Origin: Microvirga zambiensis WSM3693
GTDB taxonomy: Bacteria > Pseudomonadota > Alphaproteobacteria > Rhizobiales > Beijerinckiaceae
Reading direction: 5' to 3'
Assembly: GCF_016735695.1 (NCBI RefSeq)
Contig: NZ_JAERQD010000042.1
Span: forward strand, 1 to 56,143
Length of the DNA: 56,143 nucleotides
In this document: one piece after another, positions 8,356 through 17,023 of the stretch
Layout of the letters: each line of letters begins with the position of its first letter
Numbering within the stretch: the stretch's first letter is position 1
Notes under the pieces: model-generated
What the model was told of the DNA's origin: nothing
The model's database searches: none
Seen by the model: the letters and a program-made list of their open reading frames with translations, nothing else
Translations under genes and position numbers: made by a program

Positions 8356-8451
8356 GAGGCGGACCTTCGATTGCAGGACTTTCTGCTAGGTCTTTGATAT
8401 ACTGGCCGGGCTTACAAAGGCGAACGACATTCAGAACTTCGAGAGGCTATC

Positions 8452-9348
8452 ATGCTTCTCAGGCATGTCTTCCTTCTCGCTGTAAGTTGCCTCTCCTGCA
8501 TGCCCTTGAGCTATGCTGCTGAACTGGTGAATTTCGAGAGCGCCGCTGTTCCACTGAGCGAATTCCAACAGAGGCGGGCACAGGCGAAAGGCGAGGTCCT
8601 CCAGCCCCCTCGTGGCGACGAGGTCCGAGCATACGTCGTCAAGCCTCCCGGCAACGGTCCGCATCCGGCTGTTATCTATCTCCATGACTGCGGTGGCTTG
8701 CCGCCCGAGGTGAAGACAAGCGAATTCGGCCCTCAAGGGAGCCTAGCTGAAACCTCACGCGAGGCATTCTGGACCAAGCGCCTTACGTCCTAGGGCTATG
8801 CGGTGCTGCTGGTGGATAGCTACGGCTCCCGCGGCACCAAGGACACCTGTACCGACCCGACCTTCGACGCCACTCGCGTTGCCTATACCTATGGAGCTCT
8901 CGCTTATGTCGCCAAGCAATCCTGGGCGGACCCGCAGCGTGTCGGCCTGCTGGGGTTCCAGACAGGCGATGTCTGGCGGATTCCTGCGCCTGCGGACACC
9001 ACTGCCTTCATCGTCGGGCCTGAGCGGTTCAAGGCTGCGGTCGCCTTTGTCTATTCCCCACTTTGCGGCATGAAGTCCCGCATGGCGGCTCCAACCCTCG
9101 TCATCAATGGGATCTCTGCTCCCGATGCCGCTGAGAGATGCCCTCGTGTCACCGCGCAGCAGTCCGCAGGTGGAGCGCCCGCGGAAGAGAGGATGGCCCC
9201 CAACCTGTTCAAGAATTTCGAGCCCAACTCACCCATGCCGGACAAAACGACGTTCTCGGACTGGCTCAGGTCAGAACCCCAGAATGCCGAGATGGCGGCG
9301 GCTCAGGTGAGGAATTCCTCGCTCAGCATTTCAAGCCGTAGTCATTGA
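8452..9348 (+). pseudogene. Dienelactone-hydrolase-like exported protein, interrupted by a TAG stop
   Basis: Two frames, 8452-8793 and 8794-9348, are in the same phase and are separated by a single TAG at 8791-8793. Read through, they give an alpha/beta hydrolase of the dienelactone hydrolase family. It has a signal peptide (MLLRHVFLLAVSCLSC...YAA), a PAVIYLHDCGGLPP oxyanion region, then after the stop GYAVLLVDSYGSRG. The TAG occupies the place of a codon that is often TGG in relatives, so one G-to-A change could explain it. The nucleophile elbow, normally GxSxG or GxCxG, reads GFQTGD, so the catalytic residue also seems lost. Two independent defects make an inactive relic the simplest reading. 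An ATG at 8797 could still allow a short second protein. Confidence 0.8.
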
Positions 9349-9360
9349 ACGGGATCAAGG

Positions 9361-9681
9361 ATGAACCAGGCCAACCTATTGAACATCCTTGTCGGGGATG
9401 ACCAGATCAATGGCACAGCCATCTTTGACCCTCAGGGCCGGCGGATCGGCGTGCTCGAGCGGCTGTACCGGGAGGCGGAGGGCGGACACCTCAGCTATGC
9501 CGACGTTGCCGTGGGTGGCTTCCTCGGTTTCGGGACGCGCTGCTACGTGTTTCCGTGGGAGAACCTAGCCTTTGATCCTGTGCTGCATGGGTATCGCGTC
9601 AGCCAGGCCGAAATGGACCAGATCGCCCGCATCGACAAACCCTATGTTTCGCCCAAACGACTCCTTCACGGCAGATGGTAG
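9361..9681 (+). CDS. PRC-barrel domain protein
   Basis: The 106-residue protein fits a PRC-barrel: an opening strand GTAIFDPQGRRIGVLERLY, a middle SYADVAVGGFLGFG, and FPWENLAFDP before a short C-terminal helix. PRC-barrels are small beta barrels named for the photosynthetic reaction centre H subunit and RimM. Stand-alone versions are common in Hyphomicrobiales and often stress-related. It starts 12 bases after the hydrolase pseudogene with GGGATCAAGG before ATG, so the two were probably one transcript. There is no signal peptide and a cytoplasmic role is likely. The exact role is unknown. Confidence 0.85.
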   Translation: MNQANLLNILVGDDQINGTAIFDPQGRRIGVLERLYREAEGGHLSYADVAVGGFLGFGTRCYVFPWENLAFDPVLHGYRVSQAEMDQIARIDKPYVSPKRLLHGRW

Positions 9682-9706
9682 GTATCAGTTTCGCTAGATA
9701 CGGCAT

Positions 9707-12700
9707 TCAAGGATGCTGCCGATGGCTTTCATCTGTGGACGGCGCACGGCGTGACAGGCTCTCCAATAGCGCCCTCGCTCTTTGCAGATCGTCGACGTCG
9801 GACCCCTCGGTGAACCAGCCATGGATGGGCGCCAGGAGGTCACGAGCTTCCATCTGCCGCCCGTGATCGCGCAGCATCTGGGCCAGATCGCAGGCGGCCC
9901 GGAGCGCCCACATCCCTGCCCCCTGCTCCTGCGCGACCTCCAGGGCCTTGCGGTAGCTATGTTCGGCCTGGTCCGTGCGCTGCATGCGCAGGAGCAATCC
10001 GGCGCGGATGCGGTGCAGTTCGGCGTCGAAGAACTGACTGCCCGTTTCCTCAGACCAAGCTAAGGACTCGCCAATGACCTGCAAACCCTCCTCAGGCACC
10101 CCCCGGCGGCCGTAGGCCCGCGCCAGCACGCCGTCGTGCAGCGGCCGTGCGAAGCCGGGCTGTGGGTGCCGGCGCTTGTACTCCATCTGCTCCGGGTCAT
10201 CGTGCAGGGCCACTGCCACGAGGCGCTCACGCAGGGCCACCTGATGCCGCAGCCCGGACAGGCCCCACTCCGTGGCAAGCGCCATGGTCGCCTCATTAGC
10301 CTTTCGAACGCCGTCCCAATCATCCATGAGCTCTGCCAAGTGACCCGACAGGTGAACCGCGTGAGCGGTGCTCAGGTGATGCCCGCCGCGATAGCCGAGA
10401 GCGACGGCATCAGCCGCCGCCCGACGGGCCCGGTCTGGGTACCCACGGACCCAGAGCACGCATCCGCCGATCACCAGCAGGTGCGGTCCGGGATCGTCAA
10501 ATTGCTCGATCAGGGCCGCAGGCCAGGGATCCTCCTTGTACAGGCGCATCCCTCGCTCGAAGTGCTCCTGCGCCTCCACGAACTTCCCGAGCTTGTAGCG
10601 GGCGTTCAGCAGCGTCTTGTGGCCATCGACTTGGAGAATGCGATCCTTCCGGGCATCCCCCAGCGCTAGGAGTTCGACACCGAGCCGCTCGGCCGTGCGC
10701 AGCTCCGCCTTGTTCACATGGAAGAAGAAGAGCCCGACCAGGATGGGGTGCATCAGCCCCTCATCGCCCAACGCCATGCAGAGGTCGCGTGCCCGGTACA
10801 GCGCCTTTCCGACCTCGGGCGCCGAATAGCCTCTGGCGCTAATGGCCGAGTTTCCCAGGCGCACCTGCAACCGCAGTTCGTGCCGGTCACGCAGCGCCGG
10901 GTCGGCGATGAGGCTGACCATCTCGAGACCCCGAATGCAGTGCGCGATCGCCTCCTGGTGAGCCTGCCGGCGGGCGGCGGCATCCGCGGCACGCTGCCAG
11001 TAGACGACCGCCCGGTCCGGCAGGCGCGCCTCGCTCAGGTGGTGGGCGACGAGTTCGGGCTGGCGGGCAACCACATCGGGGTAGCCTCGCCCGAGAACCT
11101 CCGCCACTCGTGCATGCAGCTCCTGCCGGCGACTCTTGAGCAGGCTCTCGTAAGCGGCGTCGCGCACCAGCGCGTGCTTGAACGTGTAGGCTGCTCCGGG
11201 GGGTGTGCCACGCATGGAGACCAGCCCGGCCGAGATGAGCTGCCGGAGCGCGGCACGCAGCCTGGGTTCGCCCTGCGGGTTGATGTCGGCCAGTATATCG
11301 TAGGCGAACTCGCGACCAATCACGGAGGCCTGCTGGGCCACGGACTTCGCGGCCGGGACCCTGTCCAAGCGCGCCATGAGGCTATCGTGCAACGTGGCCG
11401 GGACAGCGCCGGATTCGCGCTCGAGCACGGCCTGGGTTAGCTCCTCGACAAAGAGCGGCACGCCGTCGGTTCGCTCGAGGATCTGGAAGAGCACGTCCGT
11501 CGGCAGTTCCGCGCTCCCTGCAACCGCTTCCGCGAGTTCGGTGGTGTGGCGCTGCGACAGGCCGGCAAGTGGGATCACCGTGACGTTCGATCGCGCGCGC
11601 CAGCCGGGCGAGAACTCCGGCCGGGCGGTGATCAGCAACAGGACACGCTCGGAAGCCGCGCGGCCGACCAGTCGGTCCAACACCTCAAGGGTCGTCGGAT
11701 CGGCCCAGTGGACGTCCTCGACCAACAGGAGGAGTGACTGCCGCCGGGCGAGACCAAGCAGATATCCGATCAACGCCTCCATCGTCAGCTCCCGCTGCTG
11801 TCCTGGATCGTATGGCGACGGCCCGTAACGATCATCTGTGGGGAGCAAGAGCATCGCGGCGAACACAGGCGCAACCGTCAGGACGTCGTCCGTCGCCTGA
11901 GCCAGGAGGGTCTCCAGCTTCACCAGCCGCTCGCCGGGCGTATCGTCCTGCCGGAACCCGGCATCCCGTTCGATCCGCTCGACGAACGGATGCAGGGGAG
12001 AATTACTGAAAAAGGGCGAGCACTGGCACTGCACGTCGTTGTGGGGCTCTGGCCGCACCTGGTCGCGGAACTCGCGCGCGACCCGCGATTTGCCAATCCC
12101 GGCCTCACCGGACAGCAACGCCACCCGCCCGTCTCCACCCCTGACCCGCTCCCACCTCTGTGCGAGCACCCGAAGCTCGTCCGTTCGCCCGATCAAGGGC
12201 GTGTCCGCGATCCTCTGGGCTTCAAAGCGGCTCTCGACGGCGCGAGGGCCGAGCACCTGCCAGAGCCCGACAGGGGCAGCAAAGCCCTTCAGATGTTGGG
12301 GGCCGAGATCGTCGAGGTAAAAGCCGCTGCCGAGCAGGCGCCGGGTCGCCGGCGCGATGACCACCGCGCCCGGCGCCGCAAAGGTCTGGAGCCGCGCGGC
12401 AAGATTGGGGGTCTCGCCGACCACACTCCGTTCCTGAGACGGACCGGCACCGATGAGGTCGCCCACCACCACCAGGCCCGTGGCGATACCGACCCGGACG
12501 CGCAACGGATTCACGCCGGGCGGAACCGGGACACGGGCCACCTCCTTGGCCAGGGCCAGACCAGCGCGGACGGCCCTGACGGCATCATCCTCGTGAGCCT
12601 GCGGATAGCCGAAATACGCGAGCACCCCGTCGCCCATGTACTTCGCCACAAAGCCCTCGCACTCGGTAACGGTTCCAGAGCAGGCTTCATGATAAGTGCT

Positions 12701-13009
12701 GAGGACGGCGCGGTATTCCTCGGGGTCCAGAGTGGTTGCGAGGGTGGTCGACTCGACAAGGTCGCAGAACATCACCGTCAGTTGCCGCCGCTCCGCTTCC
12801 ACACCCATGTTGGCAGGGTTCGCCAGCGAGCGATCGAGGTGTGAAATGGCGTCGAGGAGTTTCCGGCGATGCCCGACCGCATGGACGCCGAGCTCCTTCA
12901 GGTCTTCACCAGTGAGCCGCGGCAGGATGTCTGCATCCACGGCATTGTCGCGGAACGCCTGCTCGTACTGCGCCAGCCCGAGGCTCCGTAGCCACTGCGC
13001 AACATCCAC
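9707..13009 (-). CDS. SAM-domain class III nucleotide cyclase with AAA ATPase and TPR regions
   Basis: This roughly 1100-residue protein is built of several modules. They are an N-terminal SAM domain (about 3-60, WLRSLGLAQYEQAF), a class III cyclase domain (about 75-245; metal aspartates in FCDLVEST and YMGDG, plus NLAARLQ), and an AAA-type ATPase with Walker A GEAGIGKS near residue 303 and Walker B LLLLVEDVHWAD. A long helical TPR-like half follows. The layout matches the family of large cyclase-ATPase regulators related to LuxR-type STAND proteins. The likely start is the GTG at 13009, preceded by GGGAG; the frame extends to 13054 without a better site. It probably makes cAMP in response to an unknown protein partner or nucleotide state. 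Confidence 0.88.
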   Translation of the reverse strand: MDVAQWLRSLGLAQYEQAFRDNAVDADILPRLTGEDLKELGVHAVGHRRKLLDAISHLDRSLANPANMGVEAERRQLTVMFCDLVESTTLATTLDPEEYRAVLSTYHEACSGTVTECEGFVAKYMGDGVLAYFGYPQAHEDDAVRAVRAGLALAKEVARVPVPPGVNPLRVRVGIATGLVVVGDLIGAGPSQERSVVGETPNLAARLQTFAAPGAVVIAPATRRLLGSGFYLDDLGPQHLKGFAAPVGLWQVLGPRAVESRFEAQRIADTPLIGRTDELRVLAQRWERVRGGDGRVALLSGEAGIGKSRVAREFRDQVRPEPHNDVQCQCSPFFSNSPLHPFVERIERDAGFRQDDTPGERLVKLETLLAQATDDVLTVAPVFAAMLLLPTDDRYGPSPYDPGQQRELTMEALIGYLLGLARRQSLLLLVEDVHWADPTTLEVLDRLVGRAASERVLLLITARPEFSPGWRARSNVTVIPLAGLSQRHTTELAEAVAGSAELPTDVLFQILERTDGVPLFVEELTQAVLERESGAVPATLHDSLMARLDRVPAAKSVAQQASVIGREFAYDILADINPQGEPRLRAALRQLISAGLVSMRGTPPGAAYTFKHALVRDAAYESLLKSRRQELHARVAEVLGRGYPDVVARQPELVAHHLSEARLPDRAVVYWQRAADAAARRQAHQEAIAHCIRGLEMVSLIADPALRDRHELRLQVRLGNSAISARGYSAPEVGKALYRARDLCMALGDEGLMHPILVGLFFFHVNKAELRTAERLGVELLALGDARKDRILQVDGHKTLLNARYKLGKFVEAQEHFERGMRLYKEDPWPAALIEQFDDPGPHLLVIGGCVLWVRGYPDRARRAAADAVALGYRGGHHLSTAHAVHLSGHLAELMDDWDGVRKANEATMALATEWGLSGLRHQVALRERLVAVALHDDPEQMEYKRRHPQPGFARPLHDGVLARAYGRRGVPEEGLQVIGESLAWSEETGSQFFDAELHRIRAGLLLRMQRTDQAEHSYRKALEVAQEQGAGMWALRAACDLAQMLRDHGRQMEARDLLAPIHGWFTEGSDVDDLQRARALLESLSRRAPSTDESHRQHP

Positions 13010-13621
13010 GTCCTGTCTCCCGCCGAGAGGCCGCAGCTTGCCGCGAGGATACACCGAGGCCGCTCATGCAGCGAGCGCCATCATAGGAGGTCATCAGATG
13101 ATAGGGCGTTACGCTGAAGCGGTTGGAGGTGGGGCTGGGCGGGCGATGCCCGACTTCCTTTACATAAGCCCACTACGGAACGTCTCTTTAGGGTCATCCA
13201 GGGAAATTACAGATCTTCCAGGAAAGTATGCTGTACCTTTGTCGAGCCGACATTCAGTCTACTTCGCAAATGTGCCAGGAAGAGACATTCTCGGTTTTTA
13301 GAGGAAGTTCGCCGAAGGCCCTGTGTGGACGCTTGAGAGCATCAGAGGCTGCGACCATCCCTTCGGTGAGCGGTTGCTTTTGGCAGGGCTGTCGCTGGCG
13401 GCTTAGAGAGTTACCAGAGCCTCAAAAGGAGGGGCCCCTCGATTGCCGCCTCAGAGCGATCTCGTGCGGTCTCTATCGGCTCCTCCTCGGCCTGATTTCC
13501 TCTGCCTCAAGCCCGTGATCGTCCGGACCGCCAGTGCGCCCCTGATATTCTCGGATCTCATAGGGCTTGTACTGCCACCGTCCGGTGCTTCAATAGCAGT
13601 CGGGGATAACGGAGCCCTGTC
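13010..13621. other. Intergenic region with no supported gene
   Basis: About 610 bases separate the leftward cyclase gene from the rightward methyltransferase-like gene. Short frames are present on both strands, but none has a ribosome binding site together with recognisable protein features. I see no IS end, repeat or clear hairpin. It presumably holds the promoters of the two divergent genes. Confidence 0.5.
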
Positions 13622-14164
13622 ATGGACCAGCCTTCTCGCGGCATCCTGCCCATCGTCGGCTCGATCGCGTTTCTCTTCGCCGCGCCGGGTCTGCTTGGCG
13701 TCTTCATCCCATGGTACACCACCGGGTGGCGCATGGAGGCGCCGCTGCTCGGGTTTGAGCCGGCGCGCTGGCTCGGCGGCGCTCTGATCCTCGTCGGCGC
13801 CACGGTCCTGCTCGATTCCTTTGCCCGCTTCGCGTGGCAGGGCCGCGGCACGCCGGCGCCGATCTATCCCACCACGACGCTGGTGGTCTCGGGCGCTTAC
13901 CGCTACGTGCGCAATCCGATGTACCTCGCAGTCATGGCGCTGATCGCCGGCCAGGGGCTGCTGCTTGGCATCCTGCCAGTGCTGATCTACGCCCTGGCGT
14001 TTGGCGTCGTCACCCACCTCTTCGTGCTGGTCTACGAGGAACCGACATTGCGCAGCGCCTTCGGCGCGCAGTACGAGGCCTATGCCGCCGAGGTGCGCCG
14101 CTGGCTGCCGCGACTGACGCCGTGGCGGGGTGCAGTCTCTTCGCGCCCTACTCCGCCGGCTTAA
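13622..14164 (+). CDS. Isoprenylcysteine carboxyl methyltransferase-like membrane protein
   Basis: The 180-residue protein has four to five hydrophobic segments (about residues 10-30, 50-68, 98-118 and 120-140). It also has the signature of the ICMT/phospholipid methyltransferase superfamily: GAYRYVRNPMYLAVM near residue 97, and later YEEPTLRSAFGAQYEAYAAEVRRWLPR. Bacterial members methylate small membrane or lipid substrates with S-adenosylmethionine, though few are characterised. ATG 13622 follows GGAG at about nine bases. It is a single gene, followed after about 320 bases by a phosphatase gene on the same strand. Confidence 0.85.
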   Translation: MDQPSRGILPIVGSIAFLFAAPGLLGVFIPWYTTGWRMEAPLLGFEPARWLGGALILVGATVLLDSFARFAWQGRGTPAPIYPTTTLVVSGAYRYVRNPMYLAVMALIAGQGLLLGILPVLIYALAFGVVTHLFVLVYEEPTLRSAFGAQYEAYAAEVRRWLPRLTPWRGAVSSRPTPPA

Positions 14165-14485
14165 GGACACTTGGGTGAAACCTTCACCTTCTAGTCACTC
14201 GCCTCCAAGCCACTCATGGATGCCAATGCGGCCAATGCGGACCCTCAATCGCCAGTCCGGGAAGTGCCGCTGCCGACCTAAAGTGATTGTGCTAACGGCC
14301 GTGTTCCTGGTGGCCGACAGGAGTTTGGGGACAAGTCCGAAACCATGATATTCTAACCTCAGCATGGCTTTGCCCATGCTGGCGCTCGCCACCCTGCGGT
14401 TTGGCTTAACCGGCCAAAGCGCCTGTCGGCAGGCCCGAGGTGGCGTGAACAGAATGTGTTCCTAGAACTCATGGAGGTCGTGGCC
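14165..14485. other. Intergenic region with a possible weak hairpin
   Basis: About 320 bases lie between the methyltransferase-like gene and the phosphatase gene. Just after the first stop, GGTGAA-ACC-TTCACC (near 14175-14189) can fold into a six-pair stem, but no run of T follows, so it is not a convincing terminator. Nothing else was recognised. Confidence 0.35.
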
Positions 14486-15007
14486 ATGAGAAGATCGTCA
14501 AAGGGATTGGCCGTCCTGCTAACAGCAGGTGGATCGATCTTCCCACTCACGGGCTTCTCCCAGGAAGCAATCATCATCGCCCGACACAGCGACCCGCCTC
14601 CGGTATTGCGCATCGACGAGATCCGCGATGACACGCCGCTCTCCGAGTCCGGTCGACAGCGCGCCATGATGCTGGCCGGACGCCTGAAGGACAGTGGCAT
14701 CTCCGCAATCTACGTCAGTGAGGCTTTGCGAACGGCCCAGACCGCCGAACCTTTGGCCCAGTTGCTCGGCCTTCAGAGCCAGGTTCATCTGGGTGACGAT
14801 GTCGAGGGGTTGGTCAAGCGACTCCACTCCGACAACCAGGGCAAGAGAGTTCTCGTCGTCGGACACTGGAGCACAATCCCAGCAATCCTGAAGGCCCTCG
14901 GCCATCCGCAGGATGTTGCCATCGAGCGGAGCGCCTACGACAACCTTTTCATCGTCGTGCCGCAAGGGGAGCAGGCTCCGCCCACGGTAGTGCGTCTGCA
15001 CTATTGA
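14486..15007 (+). CDS. Exported histidine phosphatase family protein (SixA/phosphoglycerate mutase-like)
   Basis: The start is the ATG at 14486, preceded by GGAGGTCGTGGCC. This gives a 173-residue protein opening with a positively charged, hydrophobic signal peptide (MRRSSKGLAVLLTAGGSI...GFSQ). The phosphatase domain has the catalytic RHS in IIARHSDPP (the family usually shows RHG), then PLSESGRQRAMMLAGRL, SEALRTAQTAEPLA and the second catalytic histidine in VLVVGHWSTIP. Secreted members act on small phosphate esters or unknown substrates. Conserved residues suggest an active enzyme. It precedes the cyclase gene by 37 bases, so the two may form an operon. Confidence 0.85.
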   Translation: MRRSSKGLAVLLTAGGSIFPLTGFSQEAIIIARHSDPPPVLRIDEIRDDTPLSESGRQRAMMLAGRLKDSGISAIYVSEALRTAQTAEPLAQLLGLQSQVHLGDDVEGLVKRLHSDNQGKRVLVVGHWSTIPAILKALGHPQDVAIERSAYDNLFIVVPQGEQAPPTVVRLHY

Positions 15008-15044
15008 TACCTGCTAAATCCGGCACCATCGAGAGGATCGCCGC

Positions 15045-16892
15045 ATGCGGCCATCGCTCGCGAGAGAATTGAATACGCCTCGTCCTCACGAGCCAAATTC
15101 CTTGCCGCACCGTCTGCCGATCCGCTTAGCGCTGGCAGGCATCTCCGCCGTGGCCATCGCCGTCACCGCCGCGGCCCTCATCCTTGTGCTCGAAAGCGGG
15201 CGCCAGAATACCTCGGCGTTGGTTAGGAATCGCAGCGAACGCATCCTCGCTGCCGTGGTCGAGCGTATCCGCATGCATCTTGAGCCTGCTCGCGACCAAT
15301 CCCGCTTCTTGGCTCACATGGTTGCAGACGGGACGTTGAACCCGCGCGACGAGCCCAGCTCCGTTGGTCATCTGTCGGCAGCTTTGGCAGGAACCCCGCA
15401 GGTTGCAACCCTCGCCATCATCCGAACCGATCTCCGGCAGGTACGGGTCGAGCGACAAGGTGACACCGTCGTCACACGCTCGATCAGCATGCGGACCGTT
15501 CCGGGATTGCGCGATGCGTTCGATGAGGCTCGACGCGCCGGACAGCCGCTGTGGGGTGAACTGCTGTGGAGTGAACGGCTGAACCAGCCCCTGGTGAACA
15601 TTCGTACTCCTCTTTGGCATGGGGACGACTTCGTCGGGATCCTGCTGAGTGGCGTCACGGTCGCGGAGCTGTCGACCTTTGTGATCGATGAGCCACCTAG
15701 TCCGGGCGCTGCCACTTTCATCCTGCACGGACATGAGCTTGTCCTTGCCCACTCTGCACTCGCTCACACTCCTTCACTGTTCAAGCCGGATCACCCTCTC
15801 CCGCGGCTTGCCGAGCTCGGAGACCAAATTCTTGCATCGATCTGGGGTCAACATCACGACGAGGAAGTGGTCACTTCTGTCCTCGGATCGCGCGGCGGCC
15901 ATGCCGTCGATGTAAACGGGACCGCCTATGTGTTCCTCTACCGCGAGCTCACCGGGTATAGCGAACAGCCTTGGCTGATCGGTCGCTACATGCCACTGGC
16001 CGATCTCACGGGCGAGGTCGTTCGGCTCGAGCGAGCTGCCTGGCTTGGTTTCCTGGCTGTACTGGCCGCAGTCGGCGGTGCTTGGTTCATGGGGCATGCC
16101 GTCGCCCGTCCGATCCTGCGCCTGGCACAAGCAACTGCCGCGATCCGAGATCTCGACCTCGAAGCCGCGCGCCCACTCGGCAGGAGCAGGTTGCGGGAGG
16201 TCGACGAGGCCATCGGTGCTTACAATGCTCTTCTCGTAACCCTGCATTGGTTCGAAAGGTACGTTCCGCAGAACTTGGTGAAGCGCTTGATGGCACAGGC
16301 AGATGAGAAGCTGGCTCCAGAGGAACGCGTTGTCACAGTCCTCTTTACGGATGTCGTCGGGTTCACGGGCCTTGCTGAGCGTCTGACGGCTCCCGAAACG
16401 GCAGCGTTCCTCAATAGGCATTTCAGCCTCTTGGCTGTCTGTGTGGAAGCCGAGCATGGGACCATCGACAAGTTCATCGGCGACTCCCTGATGGCTTTCT
16501 GGGGAGCACCGGATGATCAACCGGACCAAGCTGAACGAGCCTGCCAGGCGGCGCGAGCGATGGCAGCAGCAATCACGGCCGACAATCACCATCGGCGGGA
16601 GCGAGGCTTGGAGCCGGTCCGGATCCGCATCGGCCTCCATACAGGCGTTGCCATCGTCGGTAACATCGGCGCACTTGGACGCATCAACTACACGATCGTC
16701 GGGGATGCCGTGAACATGGCGCAGCGCATCGAAGATGTCGCTAAGGAGCTTATGGCTGAGGACGATGAGGTGATCGTGCTTGCGAGCGAGGCCGCACTTG
16801 GGGCCGCAAGTGGATCCGTCGTGGCACAGGCGGTGCACCGTTACACCTTGCGCGGCCGCCGAGACGCGACGACCGTCGTCCGCCTGCTCTGA
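15045..16892 (+). CDS. Membrane class III adenylate/guanylate cyclase with periplasmic sensor domain
   Basis: The 615-residue protein has a first transmembrane helix at about residues 26-50 and a periplasmic sensor region of about 270 residues. A second helix follows (about 325-348, AWLGFLAVLAAVGGAWFMG), then a HAMP-like linker and a C-terminal cyclase domain from about 420. Catalytic features are present: metal aspartate in LFTDVVGFTG, lysine and GD in DKFIGDSLMAFWG, and DAVNMAQRIED. The layout is that of a one-component receptor cyclase that turns an external signal into a cyclic nucleotide. GAGAGGATCGCC precedes the ATG. It may be cotranscribed with the exported phosphatase upstream. Confidence 0.9.
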   Translation: MRPSLARELNTPRPHEPNSLPHRLPIRLALAGISAVAIAVTAAALILVLESGRQNTSALVRNRSERILAAVVERIRMHLEPARDQSRFLAHMVADGTLNPRDEPSSVGHLSAALAGTPQVATLAIIRTDLRQVRVERQGDTVVTRSISMRTVPGLRDAFDEARRAGQPLWGELLWSERLNQPLVNIRTPLWHGDDFVGILLSGVTVAELSTFVIDEPPSPGAATFILHGHELVLAHSALAHTPSLFKPDHPLPRLAELGDQILASIWGQHHDEEVVTSVLGSRGGHAVDVNGTAYVFLYRELTGYSEQPWLIGRYMPLADLTGEVVRLERAAWLGFLAVLAAVGGAWFMGHAVARPILRLAQATAAIRDLDLEAARPLGRSRLREVDEAIGAYNALLVTLHWFERYVPQNLVKRLMAQADEKLAPEERVVTVLFTDVVGFTGLAERLTAPETAAFLNRHFSLLAVCVEAEHGTIDKFIGDSLMAFWGAPDDQPDQAERACQAARAMAAAITADNHHRRERGLEPVRIRIGLHTGVAIVGNIGALGRINYTIVGDAVNMAQRIEDVAKELMAEDDEVIVLASEAALGAASGSVVAQAVHRYTLRGRRDATTVVRLL

Positions 16893-17023
16893 CGGAATAT
16901 GGCTTGAGAGAGGATGCACTTTTCGTAGTGAATGTCCGCATGGGACAGCCAGCGACGTCCCCGGACGTTGAGGAAGGTCTGGATCGGCGAGGATTGCTGC
17001 CCTCGGGCTTATGTCGCGGGAGT
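16893..17023. other. Short spacer between the cyclase gene and the IS1182-type element
   Basis: There is no gene here. The insertion sequence to the right landed between genes, because the cyclase to the left and the kinase on the far side both have intact ends. No clear target-site duplication was seen flanking the element. Confidence 0.5.
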
